Source of the DNA: a virus
Length of the DNA: 64,000 nucleotides
Virus record (IMG/VR): IMGVR_UViG_3300036768_001501
Location: 1 to 64,000 of that record
Direction: 5' to 3' (one strand)
In this document: positions 51,489-60,668 of the stretch, piece by piece
Layout of the letters: every line of letters starts with the position of its first letter
How positions within the stretch are numbered: position 1 is the stretch's first letter
The notes under the pieces: model-generated
Seen by the model: the letters and a program-made list of their open reading frames with translations, nothing else
Databases searched by the model: none
Told to the model about the DNA's origin: nothing
Translations under genes and position numbers: made by a program

Positions 51489-54400
51489 TTGTGGCTTGGT
51501 GTAGCAACACTATTGGCGATTTTCTCGTTGGCAACCAGTGCGCTTGCGCAGCAAGCGCAAACTGCCGTTCAATTATCTGGGGGTCCAAACACTCAATCTT
51601 ATATTGAACTTCCTGGTAGCGTCACCTACCATAGCAGTACAGGGATTTCGCTTTCCGCCTGGATCAAGTGGGATGGGAAGCGCTATTCTGGAGCTAGCGA
51701 GGCCGACTGGATGTCGGTCATATTCAAGGGGAATTTTAGCTCCGGTGCTTATGGTATTCTAATTAGCCGCTCCGACAGCAATAGCTCCAACGAGATTCGC
51801 TGTTACTACGGCTCTGGTGCTTATGTATCTTACGCTGTAACAAGTGGTCTTGATACTAACTGGCACCATATCGCGTGTACCATTGCGCCAAGTCCTAGTA
51901 ATAACGTCAAGATATACCTAGACGGCTCTGTTGTTGCGAACCAGGCCGTTACTTTTTCCATTACTGACAATACTGCTTGGCCACTCCGCATTGGTGGTCA
52001 TAACGGTTCACAGTACTATTATTTCGGCGGCCTGATTGATGATGTACGTATCCACAGTTCTGCTGTAGCGTCGACCGAGATTTCCGGCTTTTACAATAGC
52101 GGCAATGGTACGTGCCAAAATACAGGCGCTTTGTCTTTCTATTATCCTCTGGACGGTCATGGCACGAACATGGTTGGGACAAGCGGGGATTATACAAATA
52201 TTGTCAATGCGTCCTGGTCACCGAGCGGGAAACTTGATTGTCGTGGCGGTAAGTTCGGTCGCGATTCGGCTGGCACAGAGACAACAACATACTTGGAGTT
52301 AGCCGATTCCACTTCGCTTGACCCGTCCACGACCATGACCGTTGAGGCGTGGTTCAAGTGGGACGGCGCTACGGCAGGTGCGCCAAACGACTGGATGTCG
52401 ATTGTCTCCAAGGGGACATATAGCAGCGGCGAGTATGTCATTCTCATGAACCGCGCATCTAATACGTCTCAGCGCGAGCTGCGTTGTTATTTCACCAACA
52501 GCTATGTAAGTACTTATGTTCCTGTTGATCTGCTGACGAGCTGGAACTACGTTGCCTGCACTCGCAACTCCTCCCAGATGAAGATTTATCTAAACGGGCA
52601 GCTTATGAGCACAGTGACGGCCCCGGCCTCGCAAGCAAACAATACGTCGCCATTGCGTATTGGCGTCCAGTCCGATGGCGGGTATCGGTTTGTCGGCCTG
52701 ATTGACGATGTGCGCGTTTATAATTCCGAGCTCAGTGCTTATGATATTTACCGTAGGTACAACATGGGTGGTGGTCCATGCGACGTATCTACGTCAGCAA
52801 ATCCGTTCTTTGTTGCCACGCTAAATGGCGGGCGTAGAGTAGCGGTTGGTACTAGTGGCACGCCGACGCTTGCAACTCTGTCTTCAACATCACCGCTTTG
52901 GGATACTGGTATTGTGCCGTGCGCCGATATTCCAGACCAGATTGCTGGCGGGCAGGAGATTCAGTTTACCCCAACGCCGACCAGAACACCAACGAACACG
53001 CATACACCTAGCCGTACTCCAACCAATACCCCCACGAACACACCAACTAACACCCCGACATTTACACCAACGAGAACCAATACTCCGACAAACACACCAA
53101 CTAGTACTCCAACCCCAACCGTAACTCCACTCGGCGGCGGTCAGGAAGTGCAATTCACTAGCACGCCAACTAGGACCCCGACTAACACACCGACTAACAC
53201 GCCTACATTCACGCACACGCATACACCAACCAACACCCCTACGAATACACCAACTAATACTCACACAAATACACCAACTAATACTCCCACAAGGACGCCG
53301 ACGAACACACCTACGAACACGCCAACAAGCACTCCTACTCCCACGGTGACTCCACTTGGTGGTGGACAAGAGGTTCAATTCACTAGTACCCCGACAAGAA
53401 CACCAACTAATACGTCCACTCAAACACCAACTAACACGCCCACTCGCACGCCAACCCACACGCCAACTAACACACCAACATTTACATTTACAAATACTCC
53501 AACCAGAACACCAACGAATACACCTACGAACACTCCGACAAACACACCAACTAGTACTCCAACCCCAACCGTAACTCCACTCGGCGGCGGTCAGGAAGTG
53601 CAATTCACTAGCACGCCAACTAGGACCCCGACTAACACACCGACTCGCACGCCGACTAACACGCCAACTAGGACATCAACAAGCACTCCAACCAATACTC
53701 CAACCAGCACGCCGACTTCAACCTCAACGCGAACTTATACCCCGACTAACACGCCGACCAGTACGCCGACCCCTACGGTTACCCCGCTCGGCGGCGGGCA
53801 GGAGGTTCAGTTCACAGCTACTCCCACACGTACCCCGACCGGGACGCCGACTAACACGCCGACCGGTACACCGACTTACACCCCAACGCGGACGCCCACA
53901 AACACGCCAACAAATACTCCAACAAATACGCCCACCCAGACATCGACGCAGACACCAACGCCGACCGTAACCCCACTAGGTGGCGGGCAGGAGATTCAGT
54001 TCACAGCTACCCCTACCAGGACTTATACCAGAACCCAGACCATGACGCCGACCGTGACTAATACCGTAACTCCAACCAGGACCAGTACGCCAACCATTAC
54101 GCCAACTAGTACTCCAACCCCAACCGTAACCCCACTCGGTGGTGGTCAGGAAGTGCAGTTCACCAGCACCCCGACAAGGACCCCGACAAATACGCCCACT
54201 CGAACACCAACAAACACTAGCACCGTTACACCGACACGAACGCCTACCCCAACATCAAGCCCAACTACTACGGTAACCAGTACTAGTACGCCAACAGTTA
54301 CCCCGACGCCAACGGCGACTCCACTAGGTGGTGGTCAGGAAATTCAGTTTACCGCTACGCCTACGCGCACTTTCACCCCAAGCATTACACCTACCGGAAC

Positions 54401-55313
54401 CATTCCGCCCTCAAGCACACCAACCAGGACACAAACACCGAGCAATACTCCAACGGTAACACCTACGCCCACCCAAACACCGCTCGGTGGCGGGCAGGAG
54501 ATTCAGTTCACAGCTACCCCTACCAGGACTTATACGTTTACTCCAAGCCCATCTCACACTGCTACATTTACCCCGACAGATACTCCAACTGGTCAACCCA
54601 CAAGTACGCCCACACGCACGCCAACGTCGACTGTTACCGGACTGCCAACGAATACACCAACTGCAACTCCAACTCCGACAGTTACGCCGCTCGGCGGTGG
54701 GCAAGAGGTGCAGTTTACCCCAACTCGTACAGCAACTGGCACACCTACGCCTACATCTACGCTAACGCCGACTGGCACTCCAACTGATACGGCAACGCCA
54801 ACGCCCACCCCGCTTTATTCTTATACACCTACGCCGCTCGCTACCCCAACACCATCGCCTTTAGGTGGCGGTCAAGAGGTGCAGTTTACGCCAACCAGAA
54901 CCGTTACGCCCACGCCTACAATGACCAACACAATGACCCCAACCCCAACGAATGTGCCGACCAGGACTCCGACTCCGACATTGCCTGGCACTTATACACC
55001 TACGCCCATCACGACGCCGACCCCGAAGCGCGAAGAGAAGGTCACCACGCACAGGCTGTTTGCGGACTGCGCTGACTTCACTACTCAGACCGGAGCCTGG
55101 GTGACTAGATATTTGACTTTCTCAAGACAGCCGTACGACGGTAGCGTTGCGTACTGCTGGCTACCTGGTGGCGGTGGTAGGATTATGTCAATGGATACCC
55201 GAATTACTTCCGCGCATGCATTCCTAACTATCGGAATTTACGCAACTAGGCCAGGCAATCCGCGATTACGGGCTTGCTGTCTGATTTACAGTTCCGAGCA
55301 GAGGTTTGAATGA
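51489..55313 (+). CDS. Exported double-LamG protein on a Pro/Thr repeat stalk
   Basis: A 1,274-residue protein. Signal peptide [20 protein letters not shown] starts at a TTG; an ATG with a more basic beginning lies 7 nt upstream in another frame. Residues ~22-190 and ~240-415 are two LamG/concanavalin-like domains ('[12 protein letters not shown]', 'NWHHIACTI', 'KIYLDGSVV', 'GLIDDVRI' and matching second set), which usually bind carbohydrate or protein. Residues ~484-1177 are a Pro/Thr stalk with eleven GGQE(V/I)QFT motifs, ten of them preceded by PLG, 40-70 residues apart. The last ~97 residues form a Cys domain ([14 protein letters not shown] ... CCLIY) shared with the protein at 60669. A long extracellular adhesin-like molecule is the simplest reading. 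Confidence 0.8.
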   Translation: MWLGVATLLAIFSLATSALAQQAQTAVQLSGGPNTQSYIELPGSVTYHSSTGISLSAWIKWDGKRYSGASEADWMSVIFKGNFSSGAYGILISRSDSNSSNEIRCYYGSGAYVSYAVTSGLDTNWHHIACTIAPSPSNNVKIYLDGSVVANQAVTFSITDNTAWPLRIGGHNGSQYYYFGGLIDDVRIHSSAVASTEISGFYNSGNGTCQNTGALSFYYPLDGHGTNMVGTSGDYTNIVNASWSPSGKLDCRGGKFGRDSAGTETTTYLELADSTSLDPSTTMTVEAWFKWDGATAGAPNDWMSIVSKGTYSSGEYVILMNRASNTSQRELRCYFTNSYVSTYVPVDLLTSWNYVACTRNSSQMKIYLNGQLMSTVTAPASQANNTSPLRIGVQSDGGYRFVGLIDDVRVYNSELSAYDIYRRYNMGGGPCDVSTSANPFFVATLNGGRRVAVGTSGTPTLATLSSTSPLWDTGIVPCADIPDQIAGGQEIQFTPTPTRTPTNTHTPSRTPTNTPTNTPTNTPTFTPTRTNTPTNTPTSTPTPTVTPLGGGQEVQFTSTPTRTPTNTPTNTPTFTHTHTPTNTPTNTPTNTHTNTPTNTPTRTPTNTPTNTPTSTPTPTVTPLGGGQEVQFTSTPTRTPTNTSTQTPTNTPTRTPTHTPTNTPTFTFTNTPTRTPTNTPTNTPTNTPTSTPTPTVTPLGGGQEVQFTSTPTRTPTNTPTRTPTNTPTRTSTSTPTNTPTSTPTSTSTRTYTPTNTPTSTPTPTVTPLGGGQEVQFTATPTRTPTGTPTNTPTGTPTYTPTRTPTNTPTNTPTNTPTQTSTQTPTPTVTPLGGGQEIQFTATPTRTYTRTQTMTPTVTNTVTPTRTSTPTITPTSTPTPTVTPLGGGQEVQFTSTPTRTPTNTPTRTPTNTSTVTPTRTPTPTSSPTTTVTSTSTPTVTPTPTATPLGGGQEIQFTATPTRTFTPSITPTGTIPPSSTPTRTQTPSNTPTVTPTPTQTPLGGGQEIQFTATPTRTYTFTPSPSHTATFTPTDTPTGQPTSTPTRTPTSTVTGLPTNTPTATPTPTVTPLGGGQEVQFTPTRTATGTPTPTSTLTPTGTPTDTATPTPTPLYSYTPTPLATPTPSPLGGGQEVQFTPTRTVTPTPTMTNTMTPTPTNVPTRTPTPTLPGTYTPTPITTPTPKREEKVTTHRLFADCADFTTQTGAWVTRYLTFSRQPYDGSVAYCWLPGGGGRIMSMDTRITSAHAFLTIGIYATRPGNPRLRACCLIYSSEQRFE
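52942..55020 (+). repeat. Pro/Thr (TPTxTPT) coding repeat with GGQEVQFT units
   Basis: About 2.1 kb of DNA codes almost only for Thr, Pro, Asn, Ser and Arg in a TPT register, interrupted eleven times by GGQE(V/I)QFT. A 114-bp stretch (53082-53195) is repeated without change at 53532-53645, exactly 450 bp (150 codons) later. Confidence 0.9.
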
Positions 55314-55328
55314 TTTTGGTTGCCTTTA

Positions 55329-55337
55329 TGATATAAT
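55329..55337 (+). promoter_or_regulatory. Extended -10 promoter before the propeller-like gene
   Basis: TGa-TATAAT lies 22 nt before the ATG at 55359, which has AGGAGAG as SD. TTGAAT is upstream at 55306-55311 but with an overlong 20-bp spacer. Confidence 0.5.
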
Positions 55338-55358
55338 CAAATGCAACAGGAGAGTACC

Positions 55359-56429
55359 ATGAAGAGAGCAATTTTGGCCCTAGCTCTTATGTTTGTAGCT
55401 TCTATTTCTCGTGCTGCCTGGCGCGAGGAGGTGAACGGCATCAATGGCGTGCCGATGCCGTCGCGCATGACGCAGTTTGACGTAGATGACAATGGTGATA
55501 TTTATGTAGCCCAAACGTCGTTTACCGCTGACCGGCACGGCCTTGCTGTTGTGAGGCGCATCCACAACCGTATCTCCGACGTTGTGTTTGCCTATGAAAC
55601 CAGGGCAACGGGAATTGGTTGCACCGTGTTACTGGATATTCGGAACGGCCATAAGCTTGTCTATTTCATGTGCAGTAGCAGCGAACGTGGGGTTTACGAC
55701 ATTGACGCAGGTACGACTAACCCAGTTCCGTACCTGAATCAGCCAATGCGCATGCTGGCACTGAACGACGGACTGTATTTTTCGCCATACGCCCAGCTTG
55801 TGAAGTTGGCGGACGGAACGTTGTCAACAGTGTTTGGTAGCGGGACTCGGTTCGCTTGCGATTCCTCCGGTACCGATGCTCCACTCATCAGCTCTATGGC
55901 CTATCTAAATAAGTGGTATTTTGCTGAAACTGCTTGTTATGGGATCGGATCGCTTTGGCGCCTGAACGGCAGGGGCGCGGAGCGGATTACCAGCTTTACC
56001 GGCGCACAACCAAGTGTTGGACAAAGTATAATCGGAAGCAAAGTGCAGTCACCCGCTCTTGATGGTCGCGGCAATCTCTTGGCCGTACTGGATCGCGCTA
56101 CGTCAACAGTTTATCTTTTGGGCGAAGACCTGGTTGTGACAGGAGCCGTTGACTCTGTGCCGGTTTCTTCTGGTTCGTTTGCGCGCGTAATTCTCGGGCC
56201 ACGTCGTGTGTACGTGCTGGACGTGCAGCGGGAGACTATCTATTCGGAACAGATTCCTGGCATGCCGGAGCCGACCAACACGCCTGAGGTTCCTACGGCC
56301 ACGCCGACAAGTCCACCGGTTCCAACGAACACGCCAGAGCCAACCGCGACAGTGCCTGCACCTGTGTGTCCGGCTGCGGTTTGTGATGCACTAAGATCAG
56401 CCGCAACGCTTTGCGGGTGTAACTTGTAA
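55359..56429 (+). CDS. Sec-exported beta-propeller-like protein with Pro/Thr tail
   Basis: A 356-residue protein from the ATG at 55359. It has signal peptide MKRAILALALMFVASISRA. The body contains repeated strand motifs ('TQFDVDDNGDIYVAQTSF', 'SPALDGRGNLLAVLDRATSTVYLL') reminiscent of NHL/SMP-30-like propellers. A Pro/Thr linker (residues ~300-335) leads to a small Cys cluster (CPAAVCDALRSAATLCGCNL). It shares the 'domain-PT linker-Cys end' architecture with other exported proteins of this group. Confidence 0.75.
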   Translation: MKRAILALALMFVASISRAAWREEVNGINGVPMPSRMTQFDVDDNGDIYVAQTSFTADRHGLAVVRRIHNRISDVVFAYETRATGIGCTVLLDIRNGHKLVYFMCSSSERGVYDIDAGTTNPVPYLNQPMRMLALNDGLYFSPYAQLVKLADGTLSTVFGSGTRFACDSSGTDAPLISSMAYLNKWYFAETACYGIGSLWRLNGRGAERITSFTGAQPSVGQSIIGSKVQSPALDGRGNLLAVLDRATSTVYLLGEDLVVTGAVDSVPVSSGSFARVILGPRRVYVLDVQRETIYSEQIPGMPEPTNTPEVPTATPTSPPVPTNTPEPTATVPAPVCPAAVCDALRSAATLCGCNL

Positions 56430-56448
56430 GTCAAGAAGGAGCTCAGGC

Positions 56449-56940
56449 ATGGTGTACGTGCTTCTCGTGTGTTCGTGGCTGTTCACTAGCGTTGCTTATG
56501 CACAAGCAGATCGTGGCCTCGGGATTCAGACAGCGGCTACGCCAACCGCCGTGATTGATGCGCATTGTTATAACTATAACGGGGAACAAAGGTGCGCTGA
56601 CAAGATTATTGATTCCCCACGCTGGAACCGCATCTACCAAGGCCCATTTGTAGGCGGTACTCCTGGTACGCCTACACCGGCGATACCACCAACACCGACG
56701 GTTGGGGCTGGTACGCCAACGCCTATTCCTGCTTCCTGGTGCTACTGTTGCGCTAGGGGTCCGACACCTAATACGGGGCGAGTCTTGGTGTCCGTTGGTC
56801 CACAACCGTGGGGTGGCCCTGGTATTTATTTATCGGACTCGGATTGCGTGCGCTATCCCGCTCCGGCAACAGGTGATTGTTCCAACTTGTACGTAACCAG
56901 GCAGAACGTAGGAGACTACGTACGATGCGACATGCAGTAA
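56449..56940 (+). CDS. Sec-exported small Cys-rich protein
   Basis: A 163-residue protein with signal peptide (VYVLLVCSWLFTSVAYA-Q), a short beta/Cys region, a Pro/Thr/Gly linker (GTPGTPTPAIPPTPTVGAG) and a Cys domain (WCYCCARG ... CVRYPAP ... CSNLYV). SD AAGGAG upstream. It overlaps the fibre-like gene by 16 nt. Function unknown. Confidence 0.65.
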   Translation: MVYVLLVCSWLFTSVAYAQADRGLGIQTAATPTAVIDAHCYNYNGEQRCADKIIDSPRWNRIYQGPFVGGTPGTPTPAIPPTPTVGAGTPTPIPASWCYCCARGPTPNTGRVLVSVGPQPWGGPGIYLSDSDCVRYPAPATGDCSNLYVTRQNVGDYVRCDMQ

Positions 56941-59900
56941 TCTCAATTGGGCTTGTCGGCCTAATGTGCGCGCTTGTTGTCAACGCGCAGCCGCGCGTAG
57001 ATGATGCCTACTCAGATAGCGAAGCACGCAGATCGATTCAGGCCTCTCCACCACTATCTTATGATTCTTCCACTGGCACAATGTCATTACCGCAAACCGT
57101 ATGGCCGCTTACTTGGGGCGGCACGAATAACGGGGCACTTACAGATAGCCCAACTGGACAGGTTCTGCGTGTAGTTGGCGGCCAGGTCGTTAATGCACCA
57201 GTTCCGCAAGCTGATATTGCGAGTGCGTTCGCCCTGTATGTTGACCCAGCCGGTACCGATGGCCCCGAGTGTGGCCCAATCAACAAACCGTGTAAAACGA
57301 TTACAGGGCCGCAGGGTGTGCATGCGCGGATTCTGGCGAATAATGACAATGGGGCTTTTACATGTTCTAACGACAATGCCAAAAGTTGCATGCGCTGTGC
57401 TGGCGGTACGAATTCAGGGGCGACATGCAACGAGCATCGCGATTGTACCGGAGGCGGTGTGTGTTCAACGCTTGTGTGCAGTGGTACGGATACACCATGC
57501 ATGAAATACTGTTCAACGAGCGATATTGGCTGCTCAATTGACAATGATTGCCCATCGAATGAAACATGTTCCCGTACTCATCCGTCGTCACCGTGTGCAG
57601 CGGCATCATGTGTCAATGGCCCCAGGAGTTGGTGCGGTGGTGGTGCATGTAATATATTCGCAACTAAGACCTATGCGATTAACTTAGCTGTAGGCCAGTA
57701 CAATGAATGGATTGGCTTTGCGTGCCAAGGAAATCAGAATATCCAATGCCACACCGATGCGGACTGCGGAGCGAACGGTCCATGTATTGATACAACAGTA
57801 AAATCTATTCCATCCCCTGGCTGGCTTACGTACATTGGGCCAGATCGGCAATCGGCGGCAATTATTTCTGGATCAAGCATTGCAACGATGTATGTTTCCA
57901 ACAGGCTTACCCTCGCGTTTCGGCGTTTGCAAATAATAAATGTCGGCAACGGAAACGCGTTATGGTTTGCTGGTGATGTGTGGGGCGCGGGCGTAACACA
58001 TAGCGGGCTAGTTCACTGGGGTGACGGATACGATGCCATTATTTCTGGCCCAGGCAATGTTACAGTAGGTTTTGACGATATTTGGACGTACGGTTTTAGC
58101 TCAAATGCTTCATTTCGCTCTATTCGCATTGAGCACGACAGCGCACTGGTATGTGCTAATAACACGCAATTTTCATGTTTGTCCGATGCTGATTGTCCGG
58201 GGTCATCGTGTGTTAAGAATAGGCGTTTTGGGTCAAGCGGCGCGATCCAATCTGTTATATCTCCACGTGCATCCGGTGGATCTGGTGACTCTATAATTGA
58301 TTTTGCATTTATTCAGGGAGGATCTAAAGTAACAGCAGATTATCAAGGGCAAGTTGAGTTTGTGTTTAATCGTTGTGCTAGTGGCTTTAACACTGGCATT
58401 GTGCGCAGCTTGATTAATGGATTCTCGTTCCCATCGCCGTACAAACATGCCGCTTTGGTAGCTATTCGTGGTCCATGCCAGTCAAACAATGCTTTCATAT
58501 CTGGAGGTATATCCCAGGTGTCAGTACGAGATACAACTTTTGCGAAGTTGCGTTCGATTCCAGATAGGTCGCCGTTGTACGATATGATTATTGGTGACAA
58601 AGTTGATATGCTCTATGCTGGCAACGTCGCGTATAATGCCTGCCGTCGGCGCTTCGAGGGCACGGGCACGATTAGATATATTGACCCGAACGCCAGGACC
58701 ACTGATCTTGGCCAGCGCTGGGGAGGCAATGCTGGCGGTTATCTTGGGGTGCTTGACTGTGACCAACCGCAGACCACAACGCTTGCTTCGCCGACAGTGA
58801 CACTCTCGCAAACTACGGGCGGTACACTTAGCAATGGGACTTACTGTTATCGCGCGACCGCTGTGAGCGAGTTCGGGGAAACTGTCGCCGGCGATGCTGC
58901 ATGTATCACGCTTAGCGGCTGCAGTTCGAATTGCGCCGTGGCAATTACGGTGAACCAGGTTCATGGTGCCACTGGGTGGAAGATTTACGGACGACCGACT
59001 ACATCCGGAGGCACGTTCGGGCTTTTGCAGACGCTCTCTAGCTGGTCGTCGAATACATGGACGGATACTGGTGGTGGCACACCTGGCGCTGCACCGCCTA
59101 GTACAGATAGCTCTGCGCAACCGAATCCTATCGATGGCGAACTGTGGATGTCCAAGGTTGGCACGCGATATATCCCACGTTACCGTTCCGGTGGCACAAC
59201 TTATTCGATTCCAATCGGGCAAACCGGTGATGGGACTAACAACGGCGGTACGGTTGGATTTTTTACGCCTGACGGAACGCAGTTCGCGTCAATTTTAGAC
59301 GTACCAGCTTTTTCCTTTACGCTATATCAAACTAATCGCGCCACTGTAGGTATTGGTATTAATGGCACCGGCCTGCTGTCATGTAGTACTTTTGATAGTA
59401 ACAGATGCTCAGTTCCCAATGCCCCAATCTCGGCGAACCATATAGCCAACAAGTCGTATGTGGATACGAGCAAGCGTACGCTCCTGCTTTCGCCGATGGC
59501 ATTCACTGCTGCTACGGCCTGCACGCAGGATGTTGTCGCACCAAGTGGGAATACCCCAGGATATAGTTATCTTTCCTGCCCTGATGCCGCCGGGTCGGAA
59601 TTCTCGGTCGTTTTTTCCATGCCAGACGGATGGTCAGGGTCAGCGCTTGCAGTAGCGCCTGTTGCGTTACATCGCGATTCCGCGAGCAACACGCTTGCGA
59701 TTGATTGGAGTTGTAAGTGTGTTTCCTCGGGGTCTGCGATTACCGCTGCCTATGGCACGACGGCTACGACGTCGCAAACGGCATCGAGTGCAGATACTGT
59801 GACGCAGGCCACGTTCACTAATATTACCTGTGCGGGTACATGTAGTGGCACGTCAACTGTGGCGTTGCGTGGAGTTGTGAATACTACCAGCAGTAGCTGG

Positions 59901-59963
59901 ACCAACGATCCGCGCATTCTCGGGGTAGAGGTGCGGTATGATCGGTCGGCGCATTCTGACTAG
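56925..59963 (+). CDS. Tail-fibre-like protein with signal peptide
   Basis: A 1,012-residue protein from the ATG at 56925 (SD GGAGA); signal peptide MRHAVISIGLVGLMCALVVNA-Q. The N-terminal part reads like phage fibre segments ('SPPLSYDSSTGTMSL'). Residues ~105-620 look like a right-handed beta-helix ('ALYVDPAGTDGPECG-x-INKPCKTI' start) with insertions carrying C-x-x-D-x-D-C repeats (~145-285 and ~415). Residues ~623-728 are an Ig-like domain like those in the connector and tail tube. 'ANHIANKSYVDTSK' (~835-848) matches the 'KAYVD' motif of tail fibres. A C-terminal beta domain ends the protein. A fibre with a Sec signal is unexpected: fibres are normally assembled in the cytoplasm. Confidence 0.75.
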   Translation: MRHAVISIGLVGLMCALVVNAQPRVDDAYSDSEARRSIQASPPLSYDSSTGTMSLPQTVWPLTWGGTNNGALTDSPTGQVLRVVGGQVVNAPVPQADIASAFALYVDPAGTDGPECGPINKPCKTITGPQGVHARILANNDNGAFTCSNDNAKSCMRCAGGTNSGATCNEHRDCTGGGVCSTLVCSGTDTPCMKYCSTSDIGCSIDNDCPSNETCSRTHPSSPCAAASCVNGPRSWCGGGACNIFATKTYAINLAVGQYNEWIGFACQGNQNIQCHTDADCGANGPCIDTTVKSIPSPGWLTYIGPDRQSAAIISGSSIATMYVSNRLTLAFRRLQIINVGNGNALWFAGDVWGAGVTHSGLVHWGDGYDAIISGPGNVTVGFDDIWTYGFSSNASFRSIRIEHDSALVCANNTQFSCLSDADCPGSSCVKNRRFGSSGAIQSVISPRASGGSGDSIIDFAFIQGGSKVTADYQGQVEFVFNRCASGFNTGIVRSLINGFSFPSPYKHAALVAIRGPCQSNNAFISGGISQVSVRDTTFAKLRSIPDRSPLYDMIIGDKVDMLYAGNVAYNACRRRFEGTGTIRYIDPNARTTDLGQRWGGNAGGYLGVLDCDQPQTTTLASPTVTLSQTTGGTLSNGTYCYRATAVSEFGETVAGDAACITLSGCSSNCAVAITVNQVHGATGWKIYGRPTTSGGTFGLLQTLSSWSSNTWTDTGGGTPGAAPPSTDSSAQPNPIDGELWMSKVGTRYIPRYRSGGTTYSIPIGQTGDGTNNGGTVGFFTPDGTQFASILDVPAFSFTLYQTNRATVGIGINGTGLLSCSTFDSNRCSVPNAPISANHIANKSYVDTSKRTLLLSPMAFTAATACTQDVVAPSGNTPGYSYLSCPDAAGSEFSVVFSMPDGWSGSALAVAPVALHRDSASNTLAIDWSCKCVSSGSAITAAYGTTATTSQTASSADTVTQATFTNITCAGTCSGTSTVALRGVVNTTSSSWTNDPRILGVEVRYDRSAHSD

Positions 59964-60657
59964 TGTTGCGTGCCTGTCACTCGTGTCCAGCGAGGCACTA
60001 GCCTACACGTACTTGCAGGTCTGCAACGCCGGAAGCACAACCTTTACTACGTCCATAAGTTGTAGTGGCAATGTTCCCGGCATGGGGGCGGTCGTTGTTG
60101 CTCATTCTTCTGATAATACCTCCGGATACAGTATTACATCATCATGGGCAAGCGCCAGCCCCTTGAGTAGTACACTTGAGGTCAACAATGGCGCTAATCT
60201 TGATGGAGTTGGGCGAACATTCAGTGTGCCGTCTGCAGCAACTGGAGCAGCATGGTCAGGTTCTTTTACGGATAGTGTACGTGTCAAAAACATATGCGTT
60301 GCGCATATAGCACACACGAGGGTTTTCAATCTGACTCAAACACAAACAGCGACTGGTAGCGGCACGACTGTCTCTGTGCCTGCAGCCACTACGAGCTGCC
60401 CTTCTGGCTATACTATGGCAACGATTGTGTCTGTAATGACATACTCTGGCTCTGCGCCGACCTTATCGGGCACTGGGACGCAACTCTGCGGCATAGATAA
60501 CTTTGTCTCCTCGACGCATCGCGCCACATTCCAGCACGGGTACGATGGCAGCAATGCATTCAGTGGCACGCTGTCGGTATCTGCAACGTGGGTGGCGATA
60601 GCTTATCGTTTTTGCCCGAAACGCAACATAGCGGGGTGGATTGGGACAACTGACTGA
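59938..60657 (+). CDS. Sec-exported beta-rich protein
   Basis: A 239-residue protein starting at ATG inside the end of the fibre-like gene (26-nt overlap). Signal peptide GRRILTSVACLSLVSSEALA-Y. The mature part is Ser/Thr-rich with regularly spaced strands and four to six cysteines, and ends with 'VSATWVAIAYRFCPKRN'. Typical of small bacteriophage or surface beta-sandwich proteins. Function not recognised. Confidence 0.7.
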   Translation: MIGRRILTSVACLSLVSSEALAYTYLQVCNAGSTTFTTSISCSGNVPGMGAVVVAHSSDNTSGYSITSSWASASPLSSTLEVNNGANLDGVGRTFSVPSAATGAAWSGSFTDSVRVKNICVAHIAHTRVFNLTQTQTATGSGTTVSVPAATTSCPSGYTMATIVSVMTYSGSAPTLSGTGTQLCGIDNFVSSTHRATFQHGYDGSNAFSGTLSVSATWVAIAYRFCPKRNIAGWIGTTD

Positions 60658-60668
60658 GGAGCAGATGA

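Noticed and set aside
52890-53603. Long Cys/Trp/Ser-rich frame on the minus strand opposite the stalk
   Set aside because: It is the complement of the TPT repeat; composition is a mirror of the repeat and there is no RBS or context.
53000-55000. Short-period DNA repeats that could be mistaken for a CRISPR or satellite array
   Set aside because: They lie in one long open frame and code for a Pro/Thr stalk; spacers are not unique and repeats are not of constant length.
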